64,000 nucleotides of DNA from Parietaria judaica (lineage: Eukaryota > Streptophyta > Magnoliopsida > Rosales > Urticaceae), in assembly GCA_954871525.1 (NCBI GenBank), contig OX940860.1:30784001-30848000 (forward strand), read 5' to 3'. Numbering within the stretch: the stretch's first letter is position 1; the number at the start of each line of letters is the position of its first letter. Below are positions 49,660 through 64,000 of the stretch, piece after piece. Both the position numbers and the translations under genes were made by a program. The notes beneath the pieces are model-generated. The model had not been told where the DNA came from. It did not search any database and saw only the letters and a program-made list of their open reading frames with translations.

Positions 49660-52286
49660 TCAAGCAGACTTCGGGTTTGAAACCGCAGCTTCTGAACCAT
49701 CCTCCAAGAGCTCGGCTAAACAAAATTGATGCAAGTTATCGTACATTTTTTTCCACTGTTGGACCGTTTGTGTCGACTTTTTGTTCTCGAGCTTCAGTCT
49801 ATCCATCTCCATTTCCGCTGCCGAAGAACCTTGTTGCTGATATAACGACGCCATAACAAAAGCATTAACCGAGGCGTACCAAATATCGATTGTGTTTCAC
49901 TCTACAGCTGAAACTGGATAGTTTCGTTTTTGACCAGTTTTCACATTATGAAATTGGTTAATCAGTTTCCGTTCTATTAATATTATTTTTTTGGTTTACA
50001 ATGTATTATTTTTTTGCAAGCCGTCAAATTCTTTCCTCAAATGGAGTAAAATCTGGATAAATAAATACGGGTTAAATTGGATAATAACATGCTTTTATAA
50101 CATATATCTTATCAAAAGATGATAAATACTAAACAAAATACCATTTATGTATATTATATTATATTTTAAGAATTCGGTTTGTCAATTCTTCGGATTTAGA
50201 AACATTTTCTGTTATCTCTATGATTTTATCGAAATCAGTTGGGTTATTTTCGGCAAATATGTAACACAAACGATAAGGATAACGAAAACAATAAAAAAAT
50301 TCACCTGAAGTTCTTTGATTTGATTGTCAGTGACAGAAGAACTGATGTACACGGATTCTGAATACTTGTTAGTGGCTCCGAGGAAACCGATGACCGTCTT
50401 GGTCTCCAAATCATCGGCCGAATTTCCATATTTCTCCAACGGCGGAAGTAACGATTTGTGCTTTTTGGAAGACGCTTGTGAATTCGTGTTGGCCTGATTA
50501 CCGTAAAGTTTTTGTCTAACAATAATGATGTTATTCACTGGACCTACACAATTTAGTGAAACATACAGAAAAGAAGAGAACAATTTATGCTCAAACCCAA
50601 CAATGTTTAATAATTGAAATAAAAATACTTTACGGTGAAAAATACCTTTTGCATGTCTGAATGCTCGAATAATGTTATGAGTTCGAGCATCCCAAACCCG
50701 AACCATACCGTCCTCTGATCCGGAAATTAGACAATTCCCATTTGTCCCGTATTTCAACGAAGTCACGACCTTGCTGAAAAATTTCCCGACCCACCAAAAT
50801 TGTAAAGCTGAATGAATTTGCCGAGTATTAAAAAGAGTAGTACCATGGTACGAAAACTAGCCTGTGATTTGAAAAGGAACTTATGATATGAGGCCCATAT
50901 GTTTTGCTAGACGGGATTTCAGCATTAAGAGCGGCGACGTAAATCTTTCCATCTCTACCCCCGGCATAAAAAACACGCTCACCGGGATCCAAAGCAATCG
51001 CTTCAATAATCGTGGGAAACACTATGTTCCGTAGCAACTTCCCTGTCGATAAACTCCAGACCTATTGAAATACAAAACTTATTCGTTATACAATTTCGAG
51101 AACAGAACCCATTTCACGATTTTTTTTTTTTTTTTTCCGGCTGAGAGTCGATATAACGTACCTTACATGTGCGATCTTCTGAAGCCGACACCATAATTGC
51201 ATTGCAGCCACCGTAGCCGGCAACAATGTCGGTTATACAGAGCGTGTGGTCCGAGAAGCTGTGCTCGTAAGGATGAGCCGATTGATCTCGCAAATCCTCG
51301 TCGAACACCCTGAATCAGTTATCTAGCAATCTCAGCGACCAAAACCAATATCGAAAAAATTCAAAAAACCAGAGAAAAATGGAATCTTACAGCAGAAGCG
51401 ACCAGACTTTCACGGATCCATCCTCGGAACCGGAAATAAGAAGCGAATCGTCGTCGGAGAACAGCAAGCAAGTGACGGCCCTGTAATGGGCGTTCCATTT
51501 CCTGAGCAACCTTCCACTGGCGACCTGAATCACACAACATCTTAGCCAATGATAGCTAGGGATATTTGCGGCGAAATACCCACATGTTACAAAAAATTGT
51601 CTTTGGCAAAAATTCAAATAATTAAATCTTGCCATTAACTATCTACCGCGATGTTCGACATGATGATGTATGATTTGTCCACGATTTCACTCCCTTTGAC
51701 CAAGTTCTCGCCTAAGTGTTTGCATTGTACAGCACGTTTCGGCTACCATGCTAGAACTTAGCGTTCGTCGTCAACTCTTTAAAGTTAATATAGCTCGGGG
51801 TGGACAGTTAATGGAAAAAACTAAATCTTTAGGATATTTTGCCGGTCATAATTTTGATAACATGTGAATGTCGGTATTTTGCCGAAAAAGTCATTAACAA
51901 ATTCACCTCCCACAAGTAGATATCGCCGGAGGATCCACCAGCGACGATGTAAGTCCCTTCGCAGTTGGCGGCGAGAGGCTTGATATGCTCGGCGGGGAAG
52001 CTCTTCACTTCCACTTGAGGCTTCATCCAAAGCCAGAGTCAGAGACAGTCAGAACAGAGAAGACGAGGCCATGATCGGAGCTGAAATGGAGAGTTACCTT
52101 GGACCAGTCCCAGTAGAGGACGGAGGAGTGCTTGAGCTGAGAGGAGGCCAGGAACCGTTGGCCCACGCAGACGAGGCCGTGGCGCGGCGAGGCGCAGGAC
52201 TTGTAGCGGAGCTTCTCAGCGCCGGTGAGGGAGTCCCAGCAGCCGATGCCGGCGTCGACCGACGACGATGCCACGACGACCTCCAT
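49660..52286 (-). CDS. RID3: WD40 protein, RID3 / WDR18 (Ipi3)-like
   Basis: WD-repeat protein of the ROOT INITIATION DEFECTIVE 3 group, related to WDR18/Ipi3 of the Rix1 complex in 60S ribosome maturation; nuclear/nucleolar. Eight exons: 52286-52098, 52020-51907, 51524-51391, 51309-51162, 51061-50862, 50773-50646, 50543-50305, 49836-49660; 1,329 nt, 442 aa (Arabidopsis RID3 is about the same size). Repeats end in recognisable WD-type motifs: GSSGDIYLWE, GSEDGSVKVW, SASEDRTCKVW and GSEDGMVRVWD. The C-terminus has the family's coiled coil (QQGSSAAEMEMDRLKLE). Exon 5 ends with a GC donor (50861-50860); this choice keeps both frame and the FSNHSK-VVTSL alignment. A telo-box lies 20 bp upstream of the ATG. 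Head-to-head with the DHX37-like gene. Confidence 0.92.
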
Positions 52287-52305
52287 TGTTGACCTTGCTC
52301 AAGAA

Positions 52306-52314
52306 TTAGGGTTT
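52306..52314 (-). promoter_or_regulatory. Telo-box (AAACCCTAA) in the RID3 leader
   Basis: Forward TTAGGGTTT, which is AAACCCTAA on the gene's strand, 20 bp before the start codon. Telo-boxes are a known cis-element of plant ribosome-biogenesis and translation genes. Confidence 0.6.
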
Positions 52315-52833
52315 ATGACTCAATAAGAGTGAGAAAAAAAAATGGTTTTTTAGAGCATCACTTACTGGCAGTATAAGTACGAAATTTTGCAAACGGAGGC
52401 ATGGGTCCAAAAGTTTTTTTTTAAAGCGGCAAAAGTAATTAAAATTGACAAAATTGAATCAACACATATTTCTATTCAAATTTATTTTTTTTGTGTTATG
52501 GACGACAGTCAATGGTATGACGTTGATTGAAATACGCGTCACTTTAATTTTGTTCAGCATCCATTATCCATTATATCATGTAGCATTTGATCAACATCCG
52601 TAAAGTAAAATAAAGGTGGACGGATATAATTGTTACCTCAAATTTATCATTTTTGAGTATTTTTATCATATTTTTTTTACGTTCAACCCCATGCCGCTTC
52701 AATTCATCAAAAAAATAAGTACGCATATACCGCTAATAACCCTATTCAAAATAATAGAGACGATCTTTTTAATTCATATTTTATTATTTTTACAATAAGG
52801 ACTCTTCCAAAGTAATTAATCCTTAATATATAA

Positions 52834-53302
52834 GGGTTAATGACGGTAAAAATACCCAAAGTTTGGTCAAAGAACCCTTCGTGTACCCAAAGTTTAAAAG
52901 TGGTGGCAAAAATACCCAAAGTTACATTTGGGGAGTTGACCACTCCATTCTCGTAATGCCGTTAACTTACTTGTTAATTCTGGCCACGTGGACAAATCTG
53001 TTTTGTTAAGTGTAATCATTAGGGGTTCAATTAGTTGTGTTCAATAGTATTAATTAGTGGTTTAATTCCTTGTTTTGTCGTAAGCGAGGCTGATGTGGGC
53101 TCGTTAACGTGACAAAAATTATTATGTCGGCAACCCACGTTTGTCCACGTGGCCAGAGTTAACGGGTAAGTTAACGGCGTTACGAGAATGGAGTGGTCAA
53201 CTCCCCAAATGCGACTTTGGGTATTTTTGCCACCACTTTTAAACTTTGGGTACACGAGGGGTTCTTTGACCAAACTCTGGGTATTTTTGCCGTCATTAAC
53301 CC
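52834..53302. mobile_element. Mutator-like foldback MITE, copy 2
   Basis: A 469-bp relative of 4136-4593 with the same GGGTTAATGACGG...CCGTCATTAACCC ends and about 200-bp inverted arms. A perfect 9-bp duplication AATATATAA flanks it (52825-52833 and 53303-53311). It sits in the shared upstream region of RID3 and the helicase gene. Confidence 0.93.
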
Positions 53303-53651
53303 AATATATAATGCATGAGTTTAAATCCCAAACGACAAGTTTTTTGTTTTTATCACTCAAACGACAGGTTTCAGCCTTTCAGGCATATTAATTAAACTAT
53401 TGAATTGCTTATAATTAAATCATTATATTTTTATTATAATAATATACGAAATTAGTTTTTTCTCACAAAAAGTCATCCTAAGTTCCTAACATTTTACCAA
53501 AATATTAATGAGACATTCTTCTAATTAATTTTACCGAGATTAAATTTTTTTATTATATTATTGAGATAAAATTTTATCATATTAATTAGAGTCATGATCA
53601 TATAAAATTATTAATTTAACTTGTCTTTTTTTTTCTTTTTTTTTAATCTTA

Positions 53652-53660
53652 GGCGCCAAA
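53652..53660 (-). promoter_or_regulatory. E2F-like site upstream of the helicase gene
   Basis: GGCGCCAAA reads TTTGGCGCC on the minus strand, matching the E2F consensus. About 520 bp upstream of the ATG. Motif match only. Confidence 0.35.
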
Positions 53661-53700
53661 ATATTATAATATTTGTATAACTAAACACCACTATAGAGTT

Positions 53701-53779
53701 TTAGGGTTTATGGCAAGTTATTGTTATGCTACTGTGAATTTAACTTATGTTTTGCCCCCATTGAATTCAGAAACCCTAA
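53701..53779. promoter_or_regulatory. Two telo-boxes upstream of the helicase gene
   Basis: TTAGGGTTT at 53701-53709 and AAACCCTAA at 53771-53779, in opposite orientation about 60 bp apart, in the likely core promoter or 5' UTR of the DEAH helicase gene. Confidence 0.55.
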
Positions 53780-54181
53780 TTTCTAATCCCAATTTGTTGA
53801 ATCGAAGCTCACAAGTCTGTGATTCTCACCGTCCCTCTCTCGCCTGAAGCCTCTGCCCACCTCCTCCGTCGAGAGACAGCGTTTGCCGGCTTTGACCGCC
53901 GAACCCTCTACCTATTAGCTCGCCACTCGGATTTATTACGGTAAATTTGACACACCATTACGGAGTTCTGTTTGTTAATTGAACGGAAGCATTCGCAGAT
54001 TTCGTTCTGCGATTGCGGAAACTGGGTTTTCGAGAAAAAGGGAATAGGACACAGGGTTTTTTGCTTCTTGTAATTGGGTCTCGTTCGTAGAGACTTTTCG
54101 TTGATTCGAAATGATCACTTTGAGAAGGGCGATTAATCTGGGTTCTATATTAGTTTCAGGGCTGTTTTGAGTGACAGATCA

Positions 54182-59261
<5,080 letters not shown>

Positions 59262-60529
59262 TTATTAAATTTAATTAATTATACGTTGTGTTTCCCTTTG
59301 AGGGTATTTTTGTAATTTATGAGTAGGAATGTAATTTATAAATATTTATTTTTGGAAATTCTATGCGTCAGAGAGACATCTTTCAAGTTTCAATTATTCT
59401 ATTTTTATGATGACGTGTCATACATTGAATCTGACTATACAGGTTCATTGATTCGGGACATAAAACAAAAAACCCATATTGCCCTTTATGGTTTATGCCT
59501 CGACCAATCACAATGAGAGTTTATCTTTGACAATGAAACTCGCATTTTCACTTTATTTAGAAATTCTAATTTCAAATAATTGGAAATTAATTATTTTATG
59601 GTTGTTGAGCCATAATCAACTAAATTTTTACAATATCAAGTTTTATTATTTGTTAGATAATATGATAAACTTATTAATTCATTATTTATGTCAAAACAAT
59701 TTTTAAAAAAACATAGGAGTTTTGAAGATTATTTTTGTATGTGTTAGAGCTTGTGAAGTACAGTAAAAAATGTTAAAAACGTGTCTACTAGTCAATGACT
59801 GACTGTCATGTAAAAACCTAAATTTATTTTTGGCTCAAGGTTAAATGAATCTTCTAACTTCTAACTTCTAAGTAATAATTAATATAAAGATTTTGAATAA
59901 TACTGACATGAGCAGAGGAACATTTATTGTGGTCAATATATTATGAAACATAAATATTAAACCTTAATTACTCTAGTGGTTTGGTCCCACCAACCACATA
60001 TAAAACCTTTTTCTTTTATTCCATATATTGCATAATTCCATTTTTTTTAAATAAAGTATTGAAAAATTATGTAATTTGAGTATGAAGCCATTAATGCACA
60101 CCAACGTTTTATTTTTTGGTCAAATTTATAGTAATTAGTCAGCTAGTTGGGTCTTATTCATATCCCACCCAAATTAATACATAATTATATTCTCTATTAA
60201 TTAAATAATTTCTAAGTTCAGTGCTCCAAATATTTAAAAGGTGACACAAATGAAGAATAACATTTAAGAGGGTCAACAAAGATGACCAATAAGAAAATAA
60301 ACAATAGTAATTAATTATAGAGTAGACTGGTCCCACACCAACGGTAGATAAGATCGTAAAACAAACTCATTAAAATCCCATGCAAAAATAATGATTATTT
60401 TATTAAAAATTTCCTCTTTGGGATTACATTGTCACAGTTCAATGTATCTGTGGCCATTGGATCAACGTCCGAGATTCCAAAAAGGTCCAAAACTTGCCTA
60501 GAAATTAAGAAACTTTGCAAAAATGGGCC
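59262..60529. other. Intergenic, AT-rich
   Basis: 3' flank of the helicase gene, then AT-rich DNA with no gene seen. Confidence 0.5.
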
Positions 60530-60570
60530 CTCGCACGTGCGAGAGTCCTTTCTTTTTCCCCACGTGCGAG
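60530..60570. promoter_or_regulatory. Paired G-boxes upstream of the ethylene receptor
   Basis: CTCGCACGTGCGAG at 60530-60543 is a perfect 14-bp palindrome with a CACGTG core. A second CACGTGCGAG starts at 60561, 27 bp further. A pyrimidine-rich leader with a (CT)n run (about 60765-60785) follows, so these lie in the probable ERS1 core promoter. G-boxes bind bZIP and bHLH factors. Confidence 0.5.
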
Positions 60571-61138
60571 GCACCTTATTGCCCGTGAAGCTCTCTTTCT
60601 TTCTCTCCTCTGTAAAGCTTTCGCTTTTAGTCATCGCTTCTTCGACGATCTTCTTCGCAATCTTCTTCTTCTTGCGAATGCGAAGAGACCCTTTTGAGCT
60701 TTCGAAAATCCCATGTGAGAGAACTTCTCAGCCTTCTCTCTCGATGCCCACACACTGATCTCTGATCACTCTCTCTCTCTCTCTCTTCTTTCTGGGTAAT
60801 GAACTATGAAACTCAAACTCTCTGAATTGTTATCTTTGATCTTTTTCGCTGCTTTTTCTTCGTTGAAATAGCTCAGTGAAGTCTGGTTCATCTTCTCTTA
60901 TTGTTTGAGTACATTTTGCACCAGAGTTTCGATTACTATGCTAACAGTTTTCGCATTCTTTCTTCAGATTCATATTCTTGCAAGCAAGTACTAAACTTCG
61001 ATAGTTACGAAGTTGATCAATGAGAAAAATAGTGTAACTGTTTAATTGGAATGAAGTGATTTGCTTGGTTTAAGATAGTGATTTATGATTACAGTGATCG
61101 AAATTGATAGCGATGATTTTTTCCATTGCAAATTGCAA

Positions 61139-61420
61139 TGTTGACCGAATTCGACACGGGTTTCTTCCGAAAATGTCGATTTATTAGCCCATTCTTGTGC
61201 TCTCTGTTTGAAAGTTGCGAGCTCAAATGTATCATTTCAGACATTGATTTCAGCTTGGCTGAACCCGGATTTTTTGCGAAAAATGTCGATATAATAACAC
61301 ATTCCTTCTTGTGATGTATGGTATTCGTGTGCTCTCTGTTTGAATGAGCTAACTCCTGATAAATGTATCATTTCTGACAGTGATTTAAGCTCGGTTGAAC
61401 CCAAAATTCGTACGAAAATG
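61139..61420 (+). repeat. Repeated 5' leader unit ending in an ATG
   Basis: Three related segments end CGAAA(A)ATG at 61173, 61283 and 61418, the last being the ERS1 start codon. Shared blocks include GTGCTCTCTGTTTGAA (61198 and 61329 regions), AATGTATCATTTC and GGTTGAACCC/GGCTGAACCC. The two upstream ATGs open tiny ORFs (ATG TCG ATT TAT TAG; ATG TCG ATA TAA). Whether this stretch is all exonic is not certain, because a 5' UTR intron is likely (donor near 60796). Confidence 0.65.
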
Positions 61421-63645
61421 GAGTCGTGCGACTGCATCGAGACACAGTTCTTCCATGACGAGCTGCTGATGAAGTACCAGTACATATCGGACTGCCTGAT
61501 CGCCATTGCTTACTTCTCAATCCCGTTGGAGCTCATTTACTTCGTCCAGAAATCGGCATTCTTCCCGTACCGGTGGGTTCTGATGCAGTTCGGTGCGTTC
61601 ATCGTCCTCTGTGGTGCCACACACTTCATCAGCCTCTGGACCGTTTATATGCACTCTAAAGCCGTGGCGGTCATCATGACCATTGCGAAGATCGCCTGCG
61701 CGGTCGTCTCATGCGCCACCGCGCTCATGCTCGTCCACATTATCCCCGATCTGCTCAGCGTCAAGACCCGGGAGCAGTTCCTTAAGGACAAAGCCGAAGA
61801 GCTCGACAGGGAAATGGGACTGATTCTCACACAAGAAGAGACCGGTCGCCATGTTCGAATGCTCACGCATGAGATCCGGAGCACGCTTAACCGCGACACA
61901 ATTCTCAAAACGACCCTCGTTGAGCTTGGGAGAACTCTGGGCTTAGAGGAGTGTGCGCTGTGGATGCCTTCTCGGAACGGTTTAAATCTGCAGCTCTCTC
62001 ACACTCTGAATTACCATATTCAGGTCGGATCATCGGTTCCAATCAACCTTCCGATCGTGGGCGAGGTGTTCAGCAGCGCCCGAGCGACACGCGTGCCGTC
62101 GACTTGCCCTCTGGCGAGGATCAGGCCGCACGTGGGGAGGTACAATCCGCCAGAGGTTGTGGCGGTCAGGGTTCCTCTTCTTAACCTTTCCAACTTTCAG
62201 ATCAACGATTGGCCCGACCTCTCAGCGAAGAGCTATGCGATCATGGTGCTGATTCTCCCGACCGATAGCGCTAGACAGTGGCGCGATCACGAGATGGAAC
62301 TCGTCGACGTTGTTGCTGATCAGGTATTTTCGCAACTTCTTTCTCATTTTCTCGCTAAAGATCAGAACTTATGACGATAGTAATTTGTTGGCTTATGCGT
62401 ATCTATAGGTGGCCGTTGCTCTCTCGCACGCTGCGATTCTGGAAGAGTCGATGCGATCCCGAGATCAGCTGATGGAGCAGAATGTCGCTCTGAAATTGGC
62501 TCAACGGGAAGCCGAGACGGCAATCCATGCTCGGAATGACTTTCTTGCTGTGATGAACAACGAGATGAGGACTCCGATGCACGCGATTATTGCGTTATCT
62601 TCGCTTCTTCTGGAGACGGAGCTTACGCCAGAGCAGAGGGTCATGATCGAGACAATACTGAAGAGTAGTAATCTCCTGGCAACGCTCATCAATGACGTTC
62701 TCGATCTTTCGAGGCTTGAAGACGGAAGTTTGCAGCTCGATATCGGAGTAATCAACCTTCATGGCACGTTGAATGAGGTATTTAAGGAATATGAAACTTT
62801 TTATTGTTAAAAAATAAATAAATAAATAATTATATGTTGATTCTGAGAATAATTATCAATATTTTTGCCTAACTTTGATATATTTTTATCTTCTTTAGGT
62901 TCTTAACTTGATCAAGCCAATCGCAACCGTGAAAAGGCTACAGCTGAACTTGATCATAGCCCCGGATTTACCCGTCTTTGCTATTGGTGACGAGAAGAGG
63001 CTCATGCAAACGATCTTGAACATCGCTGGAAACGCCGTGAAATTCACTAAAGAGGGCTACGTTTCGATCATAGCATCGATCGGAAAACCGGAATCTCTAC
63101 GAGACTTGAGGGCTTTGGAATTTTACCCTGTTTTGAGTGATGGTCACTTCTTCTTGCGTGTTCAGGCATGTCATCGTTGTTTAAATCGAAAATACATTCT
63201 TCAAGGTTAAATAAAAGATGTTATAGCTCTAATATTGGTTGTTAATTTCCGTTACAGATTAAGGATTCGGGCTGTGGAGTCCACCCACAAGATAAACCTT
63301 ACTTGTTCACCAAATTCACTCAGCATCGGAGTGGATCTGGTCACACTAGTACCGGCGCTGGGCTCGGGCTCGCTATCTGCAAAAGGTGAACCATCGTTGA
63401 CGGCTCTCGTGCTTAGAGACGCGCTAATTACTGAATTATTGCTAATCGCCTCATTGTTCACGGTCTTAAACAGGTTTGTGAATCTGATGGGAGGCCACAT
63501 TTGGATCGACAGCGAAGGCCTCGACAAGGGAAGCACGGTGACGTTGATCGTGAAACTCGCGATCTGCAACAACCAGAACGAGATGTCACAGATGACAGAA
63601 GGTTCGGGTCAGTTGGACGCGAGCCACTCTTCCGACATGGGATAG
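61418..63645 (+). CDS. ERS1: Ethylene receptor, ERS1-type (no receiver domain)
   Basis: Subfamily I ethylene receptor of the ER membrane. Five exons (61418-62323, 62409-62777, 62899-63165, 63258-63385, 63474-63645) total 1,842 nt, 613 aa, the length of Arabidopsis ERS1. Present: Cys4/Cys6 dimer disulphide (MESCDCIE), three membrane helices with the copper ligands Cys65 and His69 (IVLCGATHF), a GAF domain, and a histidine-kinase region with N box ([10 protein letters not shown]), G1 (KDSGCG) and G2 (GAGLGLAI). The phospho-accepting His353 is replaced by Asn ([10 protein letters not shown]; codon 62559-62561). Exon 3 ends with a GC donor (CAG|GCATGT). The protein ends shortly after FVNLMGG...[11 protein letters not shown], with no receiver. 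Start chosen as MESCDC; an in-frame ATG at 61340 would add 26 residues unlike the family. Confidence 0.95.
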
Positions 63646-64000
63646 CTCAGCTTCGAGAGAAGCGTTTTTGTCGCCCCGTTAGAAAAGCAAGACACAATGG
63701 ATGTCACCGGTAGTTAGTAGTTAGTCGGAAATCGAAGGCCGTGTTTGCCTTCTTAGCCGATTAGAGTAGTATTAATATGATACTCTGTGACCTTTGGAGG
63801 TTGATATAAAAGCAATGAGAAATTTACTTAGTATTGAATCAGTTTATCTTTCTTCCCGCAAACTTTATGTCGTTAATTGTATTTTTGGTATAAAAAGAGT
63901 GTCAAGAGTCTATAACAAGAAGTCGGTTTAACCGTGTCATGTTTGATGATCCCAGTGAACCGAGAGTTTTCAGGTCGAATTCTCGGAGTATCGTTTGCCT
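63646..64000. other. 3' flank of the ethylene receptor gene
   Basis: Presumed 3' UTR and downstream DNA. I see no receiver-domain coding here, supporting the ERS1-type assignment. Confidence 0.5.

Noticed and set aside
60429..60758. 109-codon plus-strand frame upstream of ERS1
   Set aside because: Overlaps the G-boxes and pyrimidine-rich leader; no homology recognised; most likely promoter/5' UTR.
61340..61417. N-terminal extension of ERS1 from the in-frame ATG at 61340
   Set aside because: The receptor family begins MESCDCIE; the extension derives from the repeated leader.
63646..64000. Receiver domain downstream of the ethylene receptor (ETR1-type)
   Set aside because: The frame stops at 63645 and no receiver coding follows within the window.

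Overview
The window is nuclear DNA from a flowering plant, most likely a eudicot. The evidence is AT-rich intergenic DNA, many short GT-AG introns, plant-only gene families (Di19, FAR1-related, type-B response-regulator-like, ethylene receptor), a U5 snRNA gene with a plant USE promoter, and plant-type hAT, Mutator and Ty1/copia elements. I cannot name the species. All exon models were built by hand from reading frame, splice signals and remembered protein families. Each gene model below adds up to a whole number of codons, except the broken FAR1-related gene, which is one base short because of its frameshift.

Layout. 1-12.7 kb is repeat-rich and holds no host gene: a Mutator-like foldback MITE (4.1 kb), a complete 4.0-kb LTR element that carries only a Gag-like ORF (4.8-8.8 kb), and a small hAT derivative (12.0 kb). 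12.9-16.1 kb holds a U5 snRNA gene (+) and a FAR1-related pseudogene (-) with three separate lesions. 16.55-18.13 kb is a hAT-like element with a MITE inside it. 18.9-32.3 kb is a gene block: mitochondrial-carrier NAD transporter (-), two-repeat Myb/SANT-like protein (+), Di19 zinc-finger protein (-), a solo LTR, and a SYP4-type Qa-SNARE (+). 32.84-37.71 kb is a complete but dead hAT transposon with another hAT-like element nested in its intron.

38.8-48.4 kb carries two tandem response-regulator-like GARP genes (+). Both have a receiver that appears to lack the phospho-accepting Asp, and the second has two GARP (Myb-like) domains plus a relic of a third. 49.7-59.3 kb has a head-to-head pair of ribosome-biogenesis-type genes, RID3/WDR18-like (-) and DHX37/FAS4-like DEAH helicase (+). 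Both carry telo-box motifs upstream, and a second copy of the Mutator-like MITE lies between them. 61.4-63.6 kb is an ERS1-type ethylene receptor (+) whose His353 codon reads Asn.

Most notable: (1) the fast-evolving pseudo-receiver/multi-GARP gene pair, (2) the ethylene receptor with His353 replaced by Asn and a repeated 5' leader that adds upstream ORFs, and (3) an unusually readable set of transposon insertions, nine of which have target-site duplications visible by eye. A speculative link is that both the histidine kinase and the two response-regulator-like proteins here seem to have lost their phosphorelay residues.
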